DNA of 64,000 bases from Rhodospirillaceae bacterium (GTDB lineage: Bacteria > Pseudomonadota > Alphaproteobacteria > Rhodospirillales > Rhodospirillaceae), in contig JAIBCD010000010.1 in NCBI GenBank assembly GCA_019694335.1, positions 1-64,000 on the forward strand, read 5' to 3'. The stretch's first letter is position 1, and each line of letters opens with the position of its first letter. Under the pieces are notes generated by a model that saw only the letters and a list, made by a program, of their open reading frames with translations, searched no databases and was not told the origin of the DNA. Below, one piece after another: positions 1-8,392 of this stretch. The translations under genes and the position numbers were made by a program.

Positions 1-1299
1 GCCGAGCATGACGCTCGGCCCCTTGAAGAAGATGCGCCCCACCGTGCGTTCGCCGACCACGCCGCCGTCGTCGGCGCGCACTTCGACCTTGTGGTCCGGC
101 AACACCTTGCCGCAGGCGACGAAAGTGCGCGCATCCGGGGCATTCGCGGCCACCGGCGCCGCGCGGTGATCCTCCAGCGCGTTCTTGTCGACGTGATCGA
201 GCGTGAGCCCCGCGTCGTTGCCCGAGAAGCTGACCGCGAGCACGCATTCGGCGAGGCCGTAGCTGGCGCAGAATGCCTTGTCGGAAAATCCATAAGGCTT
301 GAAGGCGTCGGCGAACGCCTGCATCACCTTGGGCTTGATCATCTCGCCGCCGATGCCGGCGAGGCGCCACTTGGAAAGGTCGAGCTGCAACGACCCCTCG
401 GCCATGGTCGAGACCCGCCGCGCGCAGAGTTCATATCCGAAGGACGGCGCATAGGTGATGGTGGCGCCGTTCTCGCTGAATACCTTGAGCCAGGTGAGCG
501 GGCGGCGCGCGAAATCCTCGGTCGCCAGAAAATCCACCGAGGTCTGGCTGGTCGAGCCGCACAGCACGAAACCCACCAATCCCATGTCGTGGAAGAACGG
601 CAGCCACGACATACCGCGATCCTGGTCGCGTACCCGGATGCCGAAGGTGTTCATGCCCAGGCAATTGGCCATCAGGTTGGCGTGAGAGACCATGACGCCC
701 TTGGGGAAGCGCGTCGAACCGGAGCTGTATTGGATGTAAGAGAGTTCTTCCGCCTTGGCGGCCACAAGCGCGCCTCTTTCCGGCAGCGCCGCGATGTCGC
801 CGTGGGAACCGACCAGCGCGAGCGGCAAGCCCTGGGCGGCCTCGGCCACCAGCGCCATGAATTCCGGCGGGCCGAGCACCATGCGCGCCTGCGACGAAAC
901 CATCTGCGCCTTGATCTGGTCGATATAGGCTTCGCGGCGGCCAAAGGCGGTGGGCAGCGGCATCGGCACCGGAATCAGGCCCGCGTACTGGCAGGCGAAA
1001 AACAGGCTGAGGAAATCGGGCGAGGTGGCGGCCAACAGCGCGATCCGGTCGCCGCGCTTCACGCCAGCGCCCAGAAGCCGCAGCGCGAGGCTCTGGGCCC
1101 GCGCGCGCAGCTCCCGGTACGGCAACACCGCCGCGAGCTGCCCACGGGCGGAGTAGAAGTTGAATCCGGCGGCCCCCTGCGCCGCGTAATCGAGGGCCGC
1201 GCACAACGTATCGAAATCGCCCAACCGCTTGGGCTTACCCGAGAGAGTCGGCGTGGGCTTCACGGATGTGGCGGGAGCCGCCGGGGCCGATTGCTGCAT
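1..1299 (-). CDS. Fatty acyl-AMP ligase-like adenylating enzyme (N-terminal 433 aa; 3' end outside window)
   Basis: This is an ANL-superfamily enzyme that activates a carboxylic acid with ATP to an acyl-adenylate. Residues about 191-201 carry the AMP-binding P-loop, read as [11 protein letters not shown], preceded by a typical N-terminal subdomain and followed by a [10 protein letters not shown] segment. A later [12 protein letters not shown] motif resembles fatty acyl-AMP ligases more than acetyl-CoA synthetases. The frame is open from the ATG at 1299 to the window edge, so the C-terminal lid domain that would separate AMP ligase from CoA ligase is not visible. The gene is divergent from the bufferin operon. 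The class (FAAL versus acyl-CoA ligase) and substrate are inferred; downstream genes that might show a lipid or polyketide partner lie outside the window. Confidence 0.85.
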   Translation of the reverse strand, partial: MQQSAPAAPATSVKPTPTLSGKPKRLGDFDTLCAALDYAAQGAAGFNFYSARGQLAAVLPYRELRARAQSLALRLLGAGVKRGDRIALLAATSPDFLSLFFACQYAGLIPVPMPLPTAFGRREAYIDQIKAQMVSSQARMVLGPPEFMALVAEAAQGLPLALVGSHGDIAALPERGALVAAKAEELSYIQYSSGSTRFPKGVMVSHANLMANCLGMNTFGIRVRDQDRGMSWLPFFHDMGLVGFVLCGSTSQTSVDFLATEDFARRPLTWLKVFSENGATITYAPSFGYELCARRVSTMAEGSLQLDLSKWRLAGIGGEMIKPKVMQAFADAFKPYGFSDKAFCASYGLAECVLAVSFSGNDAGLTLDHVDKNALEDHRAAPVAANAPDARTFVACGKVLPDHKVEVRADDGGVVGERTVGRIFFKGPSVMLG

Positions 1300-1431
1300 G
1301 GCGGGGTTGTCTCCATTGGCGCGGCCCCGGTCAACTCACCGAATGTAACAAGTATTGCACCGGGCCTCACATGCGTCATTTAGGCGCTTGGCGCCTGGGT
1401 TTTTGGCGGTCCGCCTCTCACACAGCTGTGA

Positions 1432-1460
1432 TTCTCAAGGCCCCTACCCTGGTCTATGAT
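1432..1460 (+). promoter_or_regulatory. Candidate sigma-70 type promoter of the bufABC operon
   Basis: A TTCTCA hexamer (1432-1437) and a TATGAT hexamer (1455-1460) are separated by 17 bases, giving 4/6 and 5/6 matches to the housekeeping consensus. It lies about 70 bases upstream of the likely bufA start. Known bufferin operons can be driven by an ECF sigma factor under copper; I looked for a GTAACC-N16-CGAA type site and found none with correct spacing. Confidence 0.35.
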
Positions 1461-1532
1461 GGCGTGCTTGGTAAGGATCTCGGACGCGCCCCGGGCCTCC
1501 TCGCCGGAATGTCCTGGAGAGCGGAGGTCGCC

Positions 1533-1841
1533 TTGGGGATCGTGATAACGAGGATCAGCTTACGGGCACTGGCGGCCGTGGCCGCCGGGGCTGCCTTGGC
1601 GGCCGCCCCCGCGATCGCCGCCGATGCCAAAGGCAAGGAAAAGTGCTACGGCGTTGCCAAGGCTGGGGAAAACGGCTGCGCCGCCGCCAACGGCACCCAT
1701 TCCTGCGGCGGTCTTTCGAAAATCAATTACAGCGGCCAGGAATGGAAGCTGGTGCCGGCCGGCACCTGCGAAAAGATGGGCGGCAAGCTGATGCCGTTCG
1801 AGGGCCCCTCGCCGCTCGATCCTGCCCTGAATAAAAAGTAG
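1533..1841 (+). CDS. bufA: Bufferin precursor peptide (DUF2282 family)
   Basis: This is a short exported peptide of about 102 aa, the substrate of the adjacent maturation genes. It has an N-terminal signal peptide (hydrophobic residues about 9-27, cleavage likely after APAIA) and a mature part with four cysteines (38, 49, 58, 79) in the DUF2282 pattern CYGVAKAG...C...THSC...GTC. In characterised bufferins of this family, cysteines are converted to thiooxazoles and the peptide sequesters copper in the periplasm. I chose the TTG at 1533 because GCGGAGG lies five bases upstream; an in-frame ATG at 1509 and GTG at 1542 are alternatives. The stop is followed 30 bases later by bufB, so the genes form one operon. 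Assignment rests on the motif plus both partners. Confidence 0.85.
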   Translation: MGIVITRISLRALAAVAAGAALAAAPAIAADAKGKEKCYGVAKAGENGCAAANGTHSCGGLSKINYSGQEWKLVPAGTCEKMGGKLMPFEGPSPLDPALNKK

Positions 1842-1871
1842 CCTCACTCCCTCATTAACCCGCGAGGTTCC

Positions 1872-2708
1872 TTGACCGAAGCAATCCCGCCAGCGGCCGG
1901 GATCGGCTTGCGCCATCCCCATGACGCGGCGCTTGCGCGCGCAGGCGCACAGGTCACGCCATGGGTCGAGGTGCATGCCGAAAATTTCCTGTGCGACGGC
2001 GGTCCGCGCCGCGCCATGCTGGCGGCAGTGCGCGAACGTTATCCTGTGAGCTGCCACGGCGTGGGACTGTCGCTGGGATCCGCGGAGGGCCTCGACCCCG
2101 CGCACCTGAAACGCCTGCGCCATCTGTTCGACTGGGTGCGCCCGGGCCTGATTTCGGAGCACCTGTCGTGGAGCGTGAGCGGCGGCGTCTACCTCAACGA
2201 TCTCCTGCCCCTGCCCTACACGGATGAATGCGCCGGCGTGCTCGCGCGCAACATCGCCGAAGCCCAGAACGCGCTGGGCCGGCGCATCCTGGTGGAGAAC
2301 CCGTCCCGCTACCTGAACTTCAGCGATTCACCGATGCCGGAGGCCGCGTTCCTCGCGCGCCTGGTGAAGGACACAGGCTGCGGCCTGCTGCTGGACGTCA
2401 ACAATATCTACGTCAGCTGCGTCAACACCGGCGGCAGCGCAGCGGACTACATCAGGGAAATTCCCGCCGAGGCCGTGGGCGAAATCCATCTTGCCGGCCA
2501 CAGTATCGACGGCGATGGGGCGGCGCGCGTGCTGATCGACACCCACAGCACGCGGGTGTGCGACGAGGTGTGGGATCTCTACCGCGCGGCGATCGCACGC
2601 CTGGGCGCGCGGCCGACCCTGATCGAATGGGACCGCGACCTGCCGGAGATCGAGCTTCTCCTGGATGAGGCGCGGCGCGCGGACCAGATCATGGCGGAGG
2701 CCGCATGA
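1872..2708 (+). CDS. bufB: Multinuclear non-haem iron-dependent oxidase (MNIO, DUF692) for bufferin maturation
   Basis: This 278-aa DUF692 enzyme has the TIM-barrel metal-ligand motifs of the family in order: EVHAENF, CHGVGLSLGS (His62), SEHLSW, LVENPSRY, LLLDVNNIYVS, GEIHLAGH, IDTH and LIEWDRDLP. MNIO enzymes use two or three irons to oxidise cysteines in RiPP precursors. With the DUF2282 precursor just upstream and a BufC-type partner overlapping by four bases (ATGA), the role is thiooxazole formation on BufA. The start is a TTG at 1872 preceded by GAGG; no ATG fits. The length is normal for the family. Function is inferred from characterised homologues and context; the metal ligands are all present. 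Confidence 0.9.
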   Translation: MTEAIPPAAGIGLRHPHDAALARAGAQVTPWVEVHAENFLCDGGPRRAMLAAVRERYPVSCHGVGLSLGSAEGLDPAHLKRLRHLFDWVRPGLISEHLSWSVSGGVYLNDLLPLPYTDECAGVLARNIAEAQNALGRRILVENPSRYLNFSDSPMPEAAFLARLVKDTGCGLLLDVNNIYVSCVNTGGSAADYIREIPAEAVGEIHLAGHSIDGDGAARVLIDTHSTRVCDEVWDLYRAAIARLGARPTLIEWDRDLPEIELLLDEARRADQIMAEAA

Positions 2709-3460
2709 CGCTTCCCGCGTTGCAACGTGCGTTCACGGCCGCGGTACTCGGCGCGGAGGACGGCGCGCTCACGGCACATATCGCACCGGGCCTCGCCGGG
2801 CGCATCGCCGTTTACCGCAATACGGTTCAAAGCAGCCTCGCCGAAGTGATCGCGGCGGCCTTCCCCATCACCCGGCGGATCGTCGGCCCAATGTTTTTCG
2901 CGGCACTGGCCGGCCGCTATGCCGTCACCCGGCCGCCGCGCCTGCCGCAGCTCTCCGCTTACGGCGCCGACTTTCCCGATTTCATCGCGGACGACGCCGC
3001 GCACCATGGCCTCGCCTACCTGCCCGATATCGCGCGGCTGGAGTGGGCGCGCGGCGAATCCTACTTCGCCGCCGATGCTCCCGCCCTCGCCCCCGAGGCC
3101 ATTGCCGCGCTCGCGCCGGAAGCACTCAATGCGGCGGTGCTGGCATTGCACCCGGCGACGCGGTTGATGGTGTCGCGGTTTCCGATCATGCGCATCTGGC
3201 GGGTCAACCAGCCCGAGGTCGTGGACGTGCCGGCGGTGGACATGGCGGTTGCCGAGAATGTGCTGATATCGCGCACCGGCGGTCAGGTGCGTTTGCGCGA
3301 ACTGACACCCGGCGATGCGGCTTTTGTTACGACAATCCAAGAGGGACGCGGCCTCGGCACGGCAGCGGAGCGTGGCCTGGCGGCGGAGCCCGGTTTCGAT
3401 CTGGAAGCGGCGCTCCGCGATCACCTGATCGGCGGGACGTTCAGCGGCGTGCGGAATTAA
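2705..3460 (+). CDS. bufC: Bufferin maturase partner protein (HvfC/BufC, DUF2063)
   Basis: This 251-aa protein has the DUF2063 N-terminal domain, seen as LQRAFTAAVL, then IAVYRNTVQSSLAEVIAAAFP and FIADDA...YLPDIARLEWA, followed by a C-terminal half typical of HvfC/BufC. These proteins recognise the precursor leader or signal region and hand the peptide to the MNIO oxidase. The gene overlaps bufB by four bases, implying translational coupling. The DoxX-type membrane protein BufD, often fourth in such operons, is absent: the next gene is on the other strand and unrelated. Confidence 0.85.
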   Translation: MTLPALQRAFTAAVLGAEDGALTAHIAPGLAGRIAVYRNTVQSSLAEVIAAAFPITRRIVGPMFFAALAGRYAVTRPPRLPQLSAYGADFPDFIADDAAHHGLAYLPDIARLEWARGESYFAADAPALAPEAIAALAPEALNAAVLALHPATRLMVSRFPIMRIWRVNQPEVVDVPAVDMAVAENVLISRTGGQVRLRELTPGDAAFVTTIQEGRGLGTAAERGLAAEPGFDLEAALRDHLIGGTFSGVRN

Positions 3461-3491
3461 TTGTCCCGTCGGCCCGCGCGCCGACGATCAA

Positions 3492-5210
3492 CTACCTCAC
3501 TTCGAAACCGGTGCGGGAGAGGAGCGTGTAGAACTCCTTGATCGCCTTTTCCTTTTCCGATGGCTCGGGGATGTCCGCGGTGTATTCGGTGATGAAGTCC
3601 TTGCGCCTCAGGTAGCCCACCACGATATCGCGGGCGATGGTGGTGGCGCGGCCGATGGTGAGCACGCCCGAGGCGCAGAAGGTCACCAGCCGCGAGGCAC
3701 GTTCCCGGAACGGCAGGCGCTTGTCGTCCAGGCGTTCGATCACGCCCTGGGAGATGATGTAGTCCGACACTAGGTCGTCGAACTTGTTGGCGAGCGGGTC
3801 GCGCGTGCGCGCTTCCAGCTTGGAGTCCAGCACCAGGCGCTGGATGGCGGCGGCTTCCTGCAAGCGTGCTTTTTCGGTGCGCGCCTCGGGGGCGATCTTC
3901 TGGATGGTGTTGAGCTGCGCGGCGAGGTCACGCACCTGGCCCTCGATCATGGCCTTGAGGTTGGGATCGACGTCGGGGTCGTACATCGCCAGCAGATAGA
4001 CGAACTTGCGCTTGCCGGAGGTCAGCTTGTCGCGCACGGCTTCGGTCGCACGCTTGAAACCGGTGGCGCCGCCGATATTCGACAGACGCGCCCAGCGCCC
4101 GGTGAGCCCGGTCGCAACCGGGCGGCCGCCGATGACGCCGTGATCGCCGACCAGGCGGTCCAGCACCTGATCGTAAAACACCTTGTCGCCGTTGGGGTCT
4201 TCGCTGTTGGTGAGCCGCACCGGGCTGTCGAGGTCGCGCTGGATGCGTTCGAACAGAACCTTCTTCGAGCGCGGCAGCAGGTCGGCGGCGAACAATGAAT
4301 TCAGAAGTTCGAGCAGATCCTCGGTGGCGAACTTGGTCGGCTGGCACTTGCCCTGCATCAGATCGACGATGCGCAGGACAGCGTCGCCGAGGTGCTTGGA
4401 GACGCCGATCACATCCTTGATCACGCTCTTGGAGACGAAGATGTCGGCCATCATCTCGTCGACCATGGCGCGGGCGCGTTCGTCCTTCTGCGACTTGGCG
4501 ATGGGCAGCAGGTTGGCCATCTTGGCGAGCCAGCCCTGCCAGTTGGTGGTCGCGCGGGCGAAGGCGACGTTCGCCATATAGGTGCGTTCCTCGGGATCCG
4601 GGAACTTCGCATCGATGCGCGCGAGCATTTCGTCGAGGGTCGAGTTCTTCAGTTCCGGCAGCTGCTTCGAGTCCGCTTCCCGGGCGCGGGCGCCGATCCG
4701 CTCGACCGCCTGCCAGATCATGTCCTTGCGCTTGCGGCTGTCGCCGCCGGTGGCGCGGGCGTGCAGGCTCGCGATCTTGTCCACGGCCGACGGCACCATG
4801 GAATCGATGTTGAGCATGCGCTTGAGATTTTTGTGGCTGTGCAGGAGCTCGAGCGGGGTCAGCTCCTGTTTTTCGATGTATTTCGAGAAGATGCGCGCCA
4901 TCGTGTTGCGCGCCGCGGTCTGGTAGTAGTCCGCCACCTGCTCGCACAAGGGGGCCGCTTCCACCGGCGTGATGGAATAGTCGGCGGAGTCCTCCGCCTC
5001 CTTCATCTGGCAGAAGATCTCGGACTCGCGGACGTTGGTCTCGGAGAACTTGGTTTCTTTGATGATCTTGACGCCAGCGACGCCCTTCTGGGTCAACAGC
5101 GACTGCGCCTTCGCGCGCGCGGCTTCCTCGCTGGACAAAACCTCGTTGATTGCCCAACGACCTTCGCGGTGCACTTGCACCTCGAACGTGGCACGGCCAA
5201 GGACTGCCAT
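3492..5210 (-). CDS. Conserved hypothetical cytoplasmic protein, 572 aa, no recognised family
   Basis: I do not recognise this protein. It has no signal peptide or membrane segment, is rich in charged helical sequence and contains no motif I can tie to catalysis. The first 75 residues (MAVLGRATFEVQVHREGRW...) look like a small alpha/beta domain, followed by long helical stretches to the C terminus (FYTLLSRTGFEVR). I chose the ATG at 5210 because AAGGA precedes it; the frame stays open a further 24 codons upstream without a better start. Codon use matches the neighbours, so it is not obviously foreign. It stands alone, convergent with bufC. The length and steady coding bias argue for a real, probably lineage-conserved protein. 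Confidence 0.7.
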   Translation of the reverse strand: MAVLGRATFEVQVHREGRWAINEVLSSEEAARAKAQSLLTQKGVAGVKIIKETKFSETNVRESEIFCQMKEAEDSADYSITPVEAAPLCEQVADYYQTAARNTMARIFSKYIEKQELTPLELLHSHKNLKRMLNIDSMVPSAVDKIASLHARATGGDSRKRKDMIWQAVERIGARAREADSKQLPELKNSTLDEMLARIDAKFPDPEERTYMANVAFARATTNWQGWLAKMANLLPIAKSQKDERARAMVDEMMADIFVSKSVIKDVIGVSKHLGDAVLRIVDLMQGKCQPTKFATEDLLELLNSLFAADLLPRSKKVLFERIQRDLDSPVRLTNSEDPNGDKVFYDQVLDRLVGDHGVIGGRPVATGLTGRWARLSNIGGATGFKRATEAVRDKLTSGKRKFVYLLAMYDPDVDPNLKAMIEGQVRDLAAQLNTIQKIAPEARTEKARLQEAAAIQRLVLDSKLEARTRDPLANKFDDLVSDYIISQGVIERLDDKRLPFRERASRLVTFCASGVLTIGRATTIARDIVVGYLRRKDFITEYTADIPEPSEKEKAIKEFYTLLSRTGFEVR

Positions 5211-5445
5211 TCTGGTTGTTCCTTGCGCGTCCCGCCTTCCCCCAATTGGAGACGGGCCCCCTGTCTGTTGAGGGTGTAACAAATTCCTTAACGTTCACAA
5301 AACAGGAAATACGCGGGGTTTTCCCCGGTTTATGTCACAAAAGCCCCGCGTCCCGCCGTTAACCAAAAACTATGAAAACTGGCGGATTATGGGGGAGTCT
5401 GGCGGGATGATGCCGCCAGCATGGAGAACACCCAGAGGCCGCATC

Positions 5446-6189
5446 ATGAGTGCCACAGCTCCTAATCCCCTTCACTCTTCTCTTTTTACGCGCATCGCCG
5501 TCGCCGTGATTCTGTGCGTCGGTCTCGCCGGCTGCGGCGACCAGGGCAAGGGCGAGGTCAAGAGCCTCAAGGATCAGGTGCAGACCGCCTACGGCAAAAA
5601 GGATTTCCGCAAAGGCCTGGAGCTTTCGGAGAAGGGCTTCGCGCTCGCGCGCGCGGCGATGGGCGACAAAGCCAACGACACGCTCTATTTCGCCCAGGCG
5701 ATTTCCGAAAACAACCTGGGCCTGCACAACGCGCGCGCCGCGATCGCCGCCCTGAAGCAGGAGATCGCCTTACGCGCCGCGGCCAACCAAAATGAAAAAA
5801 AGCTCCAGCCCCGCCGCACGCTGTTGATCAAGCTGGCGGAGGAGAATAACGACCGCATCACCGCCGCCGACCAGGCCGTGGCGGTGGCGCGCGGGATTCA
5901 GATGGCGCCGGGTAAGGATCCCCAGCCGGTCTACCGCTCCGAGACCGTGTATCCGCCCGAACAGTACCGCCAGAAGGTTGAAGGCGACGTCCAGGTCAGT
6001 TACGGGCTGGATGCCAGCGGCAAGGTGGTCGGCGCACGGGTTTTGAAAGCCACCCCGCCGAACGTGTTCGACGACGCGGCACTCGACAGTTTCCGCGAAT
6101 GGCGCTTCACGCCGATGCTTGATTCAAAGGGCGAGCCGGTGGCCGCGTCCGGTTTCACCTTCACGATCGCATTCCGATTGAGCCGGTAA
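5446..6189 (+). CDS. Lipoprotein with C-terminal TonB-like domain
   Basis: This 247-aa protein has a lipoprotein signal peptide ending in a VGLAGC lipobox (Cys30), a helical middle region (about 35-165) resembling TPR-type repeats, and a C-terminal domain (about 175-247) with the TonB-C pattern VYPPEQYRQKVEGDVQVSYG...DDAALDSFREWRFTP. Stand-alone TonB-C domains on envelope lipoproteins are common in alphaproteobacteria, and their partners are mostly unknown. I chose the ATG at 5446 because the signal peptide starts there; upstream in-frame ATGs would add a charged tail. Its last codons and the following 40 bases are duplicated in tandem just downstream (see the repeat at 6151-6354). Confidence 0.75.
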   Translation: MSATAPNPLHSSLFTRIAVAVILCVGLAGCGDQGKGEVKSLKDQVQTAYGKKDFRKGLELSEKGFALARAAMGDKANDTLYFAQAISENNLGLHNARAAIAALKQEIALRAAANQNEKKLQPRRTLLIKLAEENNDRITAADQAVAVARGIQMAPGKDPQPVYRSETVYPPEQYRQKVEGDVQVSYGLDASGKVVGARVLKATPPNVFDDAALDSFREWRFTPMLDSKGEPVAASGFTFTIAFRLSR

Positions 6190-6354
6190 GGCGCCCCGCC
6201 TTGTTAGGAAGTGGCGCGCCTGCGCGCGGGGCTTCACCTGCACCATCGCGTTCCGATTGGGCCGGTAAGGCGCCCCGCCTTGTTAGGAAGTGGCGCGCCT
6301 GCGCGCGCGGGGCTTCACCTGCACCATCGCGTTTAGGCTTGGCCGGTAATTGAG
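6151..6354 (+). repeat. Tandem duplication of the lipoprotein gene 3' end (about 80-bp unit, 2.5 copies)
   Basis: Three successive units begin near 6151, 6231 and 6312. The first contains the last codons of the lipoprotein gene and its TAA; the second repeats them out of any gene with few changes; the third is cut after about 43 bases. Each full unit includes the small hairpin AAGGCGCCCCGCCTT and a GGCGCGCC stretch, so each copy also duplicates a possible transcription-end structure. Confidence 0.85.
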
Positions 6355-6356
6355 AA

Positions 6357-6671
6357 CTACTTCTGCGCTTCCGTCAGGCAGGCCGTGGCGATGCCGATGA
6401 CTTTCTGCATCACCGCGGGCGGCGGTTGCTGGCCGCTGGCCGTGGCCTGGTTATAGGCCTGCAGTTCCGCCTGGGTCAGGCGGCCCTTGGTCTCGCGCAC
6501 CAGGCAGGTGCACAGCTTGGCCTGGTCGCCAGACACGCCCTGGCCCTGCTGCAAAAACCCCGAACAGATTTCCATCAGGGGGTCGCCGCCGCTCTTGGGC
6601 AGGCTTTGCTGGCCATAAGCCGAGGTGGCCAGCAGCACCGCCGCGATCAGCGTGATGTGTCCCTTGAGCAT
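6357..6671 (-). CDS. Small secreted cysteine-containing protein
   Basis: This 104-aa protein has a clear signal peptide (MLKGHITLIAAVLLATSAYG, cleavage near the following Gln) and a short mature region with four cysteines: one in EICSGFL, two in LCTCL and one in ATACL. The spacing would allow two disulphides. I do not recognise the family. The ATG at 6671 is preceded by GAGGGAAA at good distance; upstream residues in the same frame lack a signal and an RBS. It is convergent with the lipoprotein gene, separated from it by the tandem repeat, and divergent from the phosphatidyltransferase gene. Confidence 0.65.
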   Translation of the reverse strand: MLKGHITLIAAVLLATSAYGQQSLPKSGGDPLMEICSGFLQQGQGVSGDQAKLCTCLVRETKGRLTQAELQAYNQATASGQQPPPAVMQKVIGIATACLTEAQK

Positions 6672-6776
6672 GCTTTCCCTCAAATCCTCCGGATACATCC
6701 GGAATTGACTTGCGCCCCATCGCCGGGGGAATCAGCATATAGGATAACCATTGGCCGGATAAGGATGGGGTGGCCC

Positions 6777-7382
6777 ATGTTCGACCCGATTTTCTCGCGA
6801 ATTCTCAAGGCGCCCTTGGCGCGCGGCGCGGAAGCGCTCATGGAACGCAACATCACCGCGACCCAAGTGACCTTGGGCGGTTTCGCGGCCGCCGTGCTGT
6901 GCGCCACCGCGGTGGCCTATGGATATTACGTGATCGGCCTCCTGTTCCTGATCGTCAACAGGATCGCGGACGGCCTCGACGGCACGCTCGCGCGCATGAC
7001 CCAGCCGACCGACTTCGGCGCCTATCTCGATATGGTGCTGGATTTCGTGGCGTTCACCGCCATCGCCGCCAGCTTCGCCGCCGGCCGGCCCGAGCACGCG
7101 ATCCCGGCGGTGGTGGTCGCGGCCAGCCTGATGGGCTTGGCATCGACCTTCCTGGGCTTCGCGGTGGTCGCCGCCACGCGCGGCCTGATTCCCGACATGC
7201 AGAGCAAGCCGTTCAACCTGGCGGGCGGAATCGTCGAGACCAGCGAGATCACGGTGTTCCTGTTGGTTGTGCTGGTGTCGCCGGACCTGTTCCCAACCGC
7301 GGCCTGGGTGTTCTCGGCGGCCTGCTGGGTCACCATGGCCCAGCGCATCTTCGAGGCGCGGGCGACATTTGAACGCGGCTAA
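6777..7382 (+). CDS. CDP-alcohol phosphatidyltransferase family membrane protein
   Basis: This 201-aa integral membrane enzyme carries the full CDP-alcohol phosphotransferase signature DG-x2-DG-x2-AR-x8-G-x3-D-x3-D, seen as ADGLDGTLAR followed by G...LDMVLD (about residues 63-88). Hydrophobic segments flank it to the C terminus. Such enzymes move a phosphoalcohol headgroup from a CDP-linked donor to a lipid or sugar alcohol; the substrate cannot be told from sequence. The start could be ATG 6777 or the in-frame ATG 6765, four codons earlier. No pathway partner is adjacent. Confidence 0.85.
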   Translation: MFDPIFSRILKAPLARGAEALMERNITATQVTLGGFAAAVLCATAVAYGYYVIGLLFLIVNRIADGLDGTLARMTQPTDFGAYLDMVLDFVAFTAIAASFAAGRPEHAIPAVVVAASLMGLASTFLGFAVVAATRGLIPDMQSKPFNLAGGIVETSEITVFLLVVLVSPDLFPTAAWVFSAACWVTMAQRIFEARATFERG

Positions 7383-7505
7383 CGCCGCTGGTTGGCGGCC
7401 TTCCGCCGCCGGGTGAACGCGGCTGAGCCTTGGCTCTCGTTAGCGAACCTAGTGAGCTTATGAAAGCTCGGCCCTGGGCGCGCCAGGCGCGAACCAGGCG
7501 CCCGC

Positions 7506-7970
7506 TTAAGCGGCCTGGTGGGCTTCCGACTGCGTGAGCAGCATATAGAGGCCGTCGGCGGTATCCGCGCCGCGCAGCTTCTCGCACATGGACGAATCGC
7601 GTAGCAGGCGCGACACGCGCGCCAGCGCCTTCAGGTGATCGGCGCCCGCGCCCTCGGGCGCCAGCAGCAGGAAGATCAGGTCAACCGGCTGTTCGTCGAT
7701 GGCGTCGAAGTCGATCGGCTTGTCGACGCGCGCGAAGAACCCGTAGAGGCGCTTGAGGTCGGCGAGCTTGCCGTGCGGAATCGCGATGCCGTTGCCGACA
7801 CCGGTGGTGCCGAGCCGTTCGCGCTCCAATAAGGTTTCGAAGATCTTGCGGTCATTCACGCCGGTGATAGCGGCGGCGTGCCGGGCCAGATCCTGAAGGG
7901 CCTGTTTCTTGTTGCCCGCCTTGAGATGGGCGACGACCGCTTCAGGCTTCAACAAATCGCTAATTTCCAT
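7506..7970 (-). CDS. ptsN: PTS IIA-like nitrogen-regulatory protein PtsN (EIIA-Ntr)
   Basis: This 154-aa protein is the EIIA component of the nitrogen phosphotransferase system. It accepts phosphate from NPr at the active-site histidine, visible as GNGIAIPHGKL with His66, and regulates potassium transport, stringent-response and carbon/nitrogen functions in other proteobacteria. The full PTS_EIIA_2 fold is present (about residues 5-148). ATG 7970 has AAAGGCG upstream. It is the last of the lptC-lptA-lptB-rpoN-ptsN series, but is separated from rpoN by 422 bases in which the usual hpf (ribosome hibernation factor) gene is missing. Confidence 0.95.
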   Translation of the reverse strand: MEISDLLKPEAVVAHLKAGNKKQALQDLARHAAAITGVNDRKIFETLLERERLGTTGVGNGIAIPHGKLADLKRLYGFFARVDKPIDFDAIDEQPVDLIFLLLAPEGAGADHLKALARVSRLLRDSSMCEKLRGADTADGLYMLLTQSEAHQAA

Positions 7971-8392
7971 ACGTACGCCTTTACGCTCCGCTCGCGGCAA
8001 ATGTTCCCTGCGCCAGGTATCCGCTGGTCTCCGCTTATGTAGTGAAGGCTTATGTAGTTAAGCTGGGCGCAATCTGCTGCCTCTCGGGCAACATCCCTTA
8101 CTGTTTTCGCCAGGTTACCGCTTTAACTCGCCGCAAATCGCGCATTTAGCCGACCATCACGTTCGGGTGATGGGCCGCGACCTTGTGCATTGTATCGAGC
8201 GACAACCCCGCCAAATCCGAGCACCGCTTACATGCGGTGCGTCCCGCCGCGCTTATTGCTGAAGCCCAGGGCTTCATCCGCACGGTCATTCGTAAGCCGT
8301 CCAAAAAAAGTGGCGGAACATATGCGCGCACCCGCTGCCAAGTCAAGATTGGCCCGGCCAGGTGTCACAAAGTTACCTTAAATCCTTCTGGA
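7971..8392. other. 422-base gap between rpoN and ptsN, with hairpins and a tandem repeat but no convincing gene
   Basis: Many alphaproteobacteria carry hpf here; I see no match to it in any frame. A 66-codon minus-strand frame (8146-8346) has ordinary rather than GC3-rich codon use and no recognisable family, so I do not call it. Structures seen: a 15-bp tandem repeat GCTTATGTAGTGAAG at 8033-8047 and, with one change, 8048-8062; a hairpin CCATCAC/GTGATGG at 8154-8173; and a hairpin GCACCGC/GCGGTGC at 8221-8240. The ptsN promoter presumably lies here. Confidence 0.6.
8033..8062. repeat. 15-bp tandem direct repeat upstream of ptsN
   Basis: Two adjacent copies of GCTTATGTAGTGAAG (8033-8047 and 8048-8062) differ at one position (G to T). 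They lie 63-92 bases upstream of the ptsN start. They may be a slippage product or paired regulator sites; no regulator is identified. Confidence 0.7.

Noticed and set aside
1345..1377. ECF-type promoter (GTAAC ... CGTC) before bufA
   Set aside because: The spacing between the two elements is 23 bases rather than 16-17.
91..1383. Plus-strand open frame of 430 codons across the acyl-AMP ligase
   Set aside because: The opposite strand encodes a clear adenylating enzyme with a P-loop motif; the plus frame is antisense low-complexity.
8146..8346. 66-codon minus-strand frame between rpoN and ptsN
   Set aside because: There is no family match, weak third-position GC bias and no clear ribosome-binding site; it is kept only as part of the gap description.
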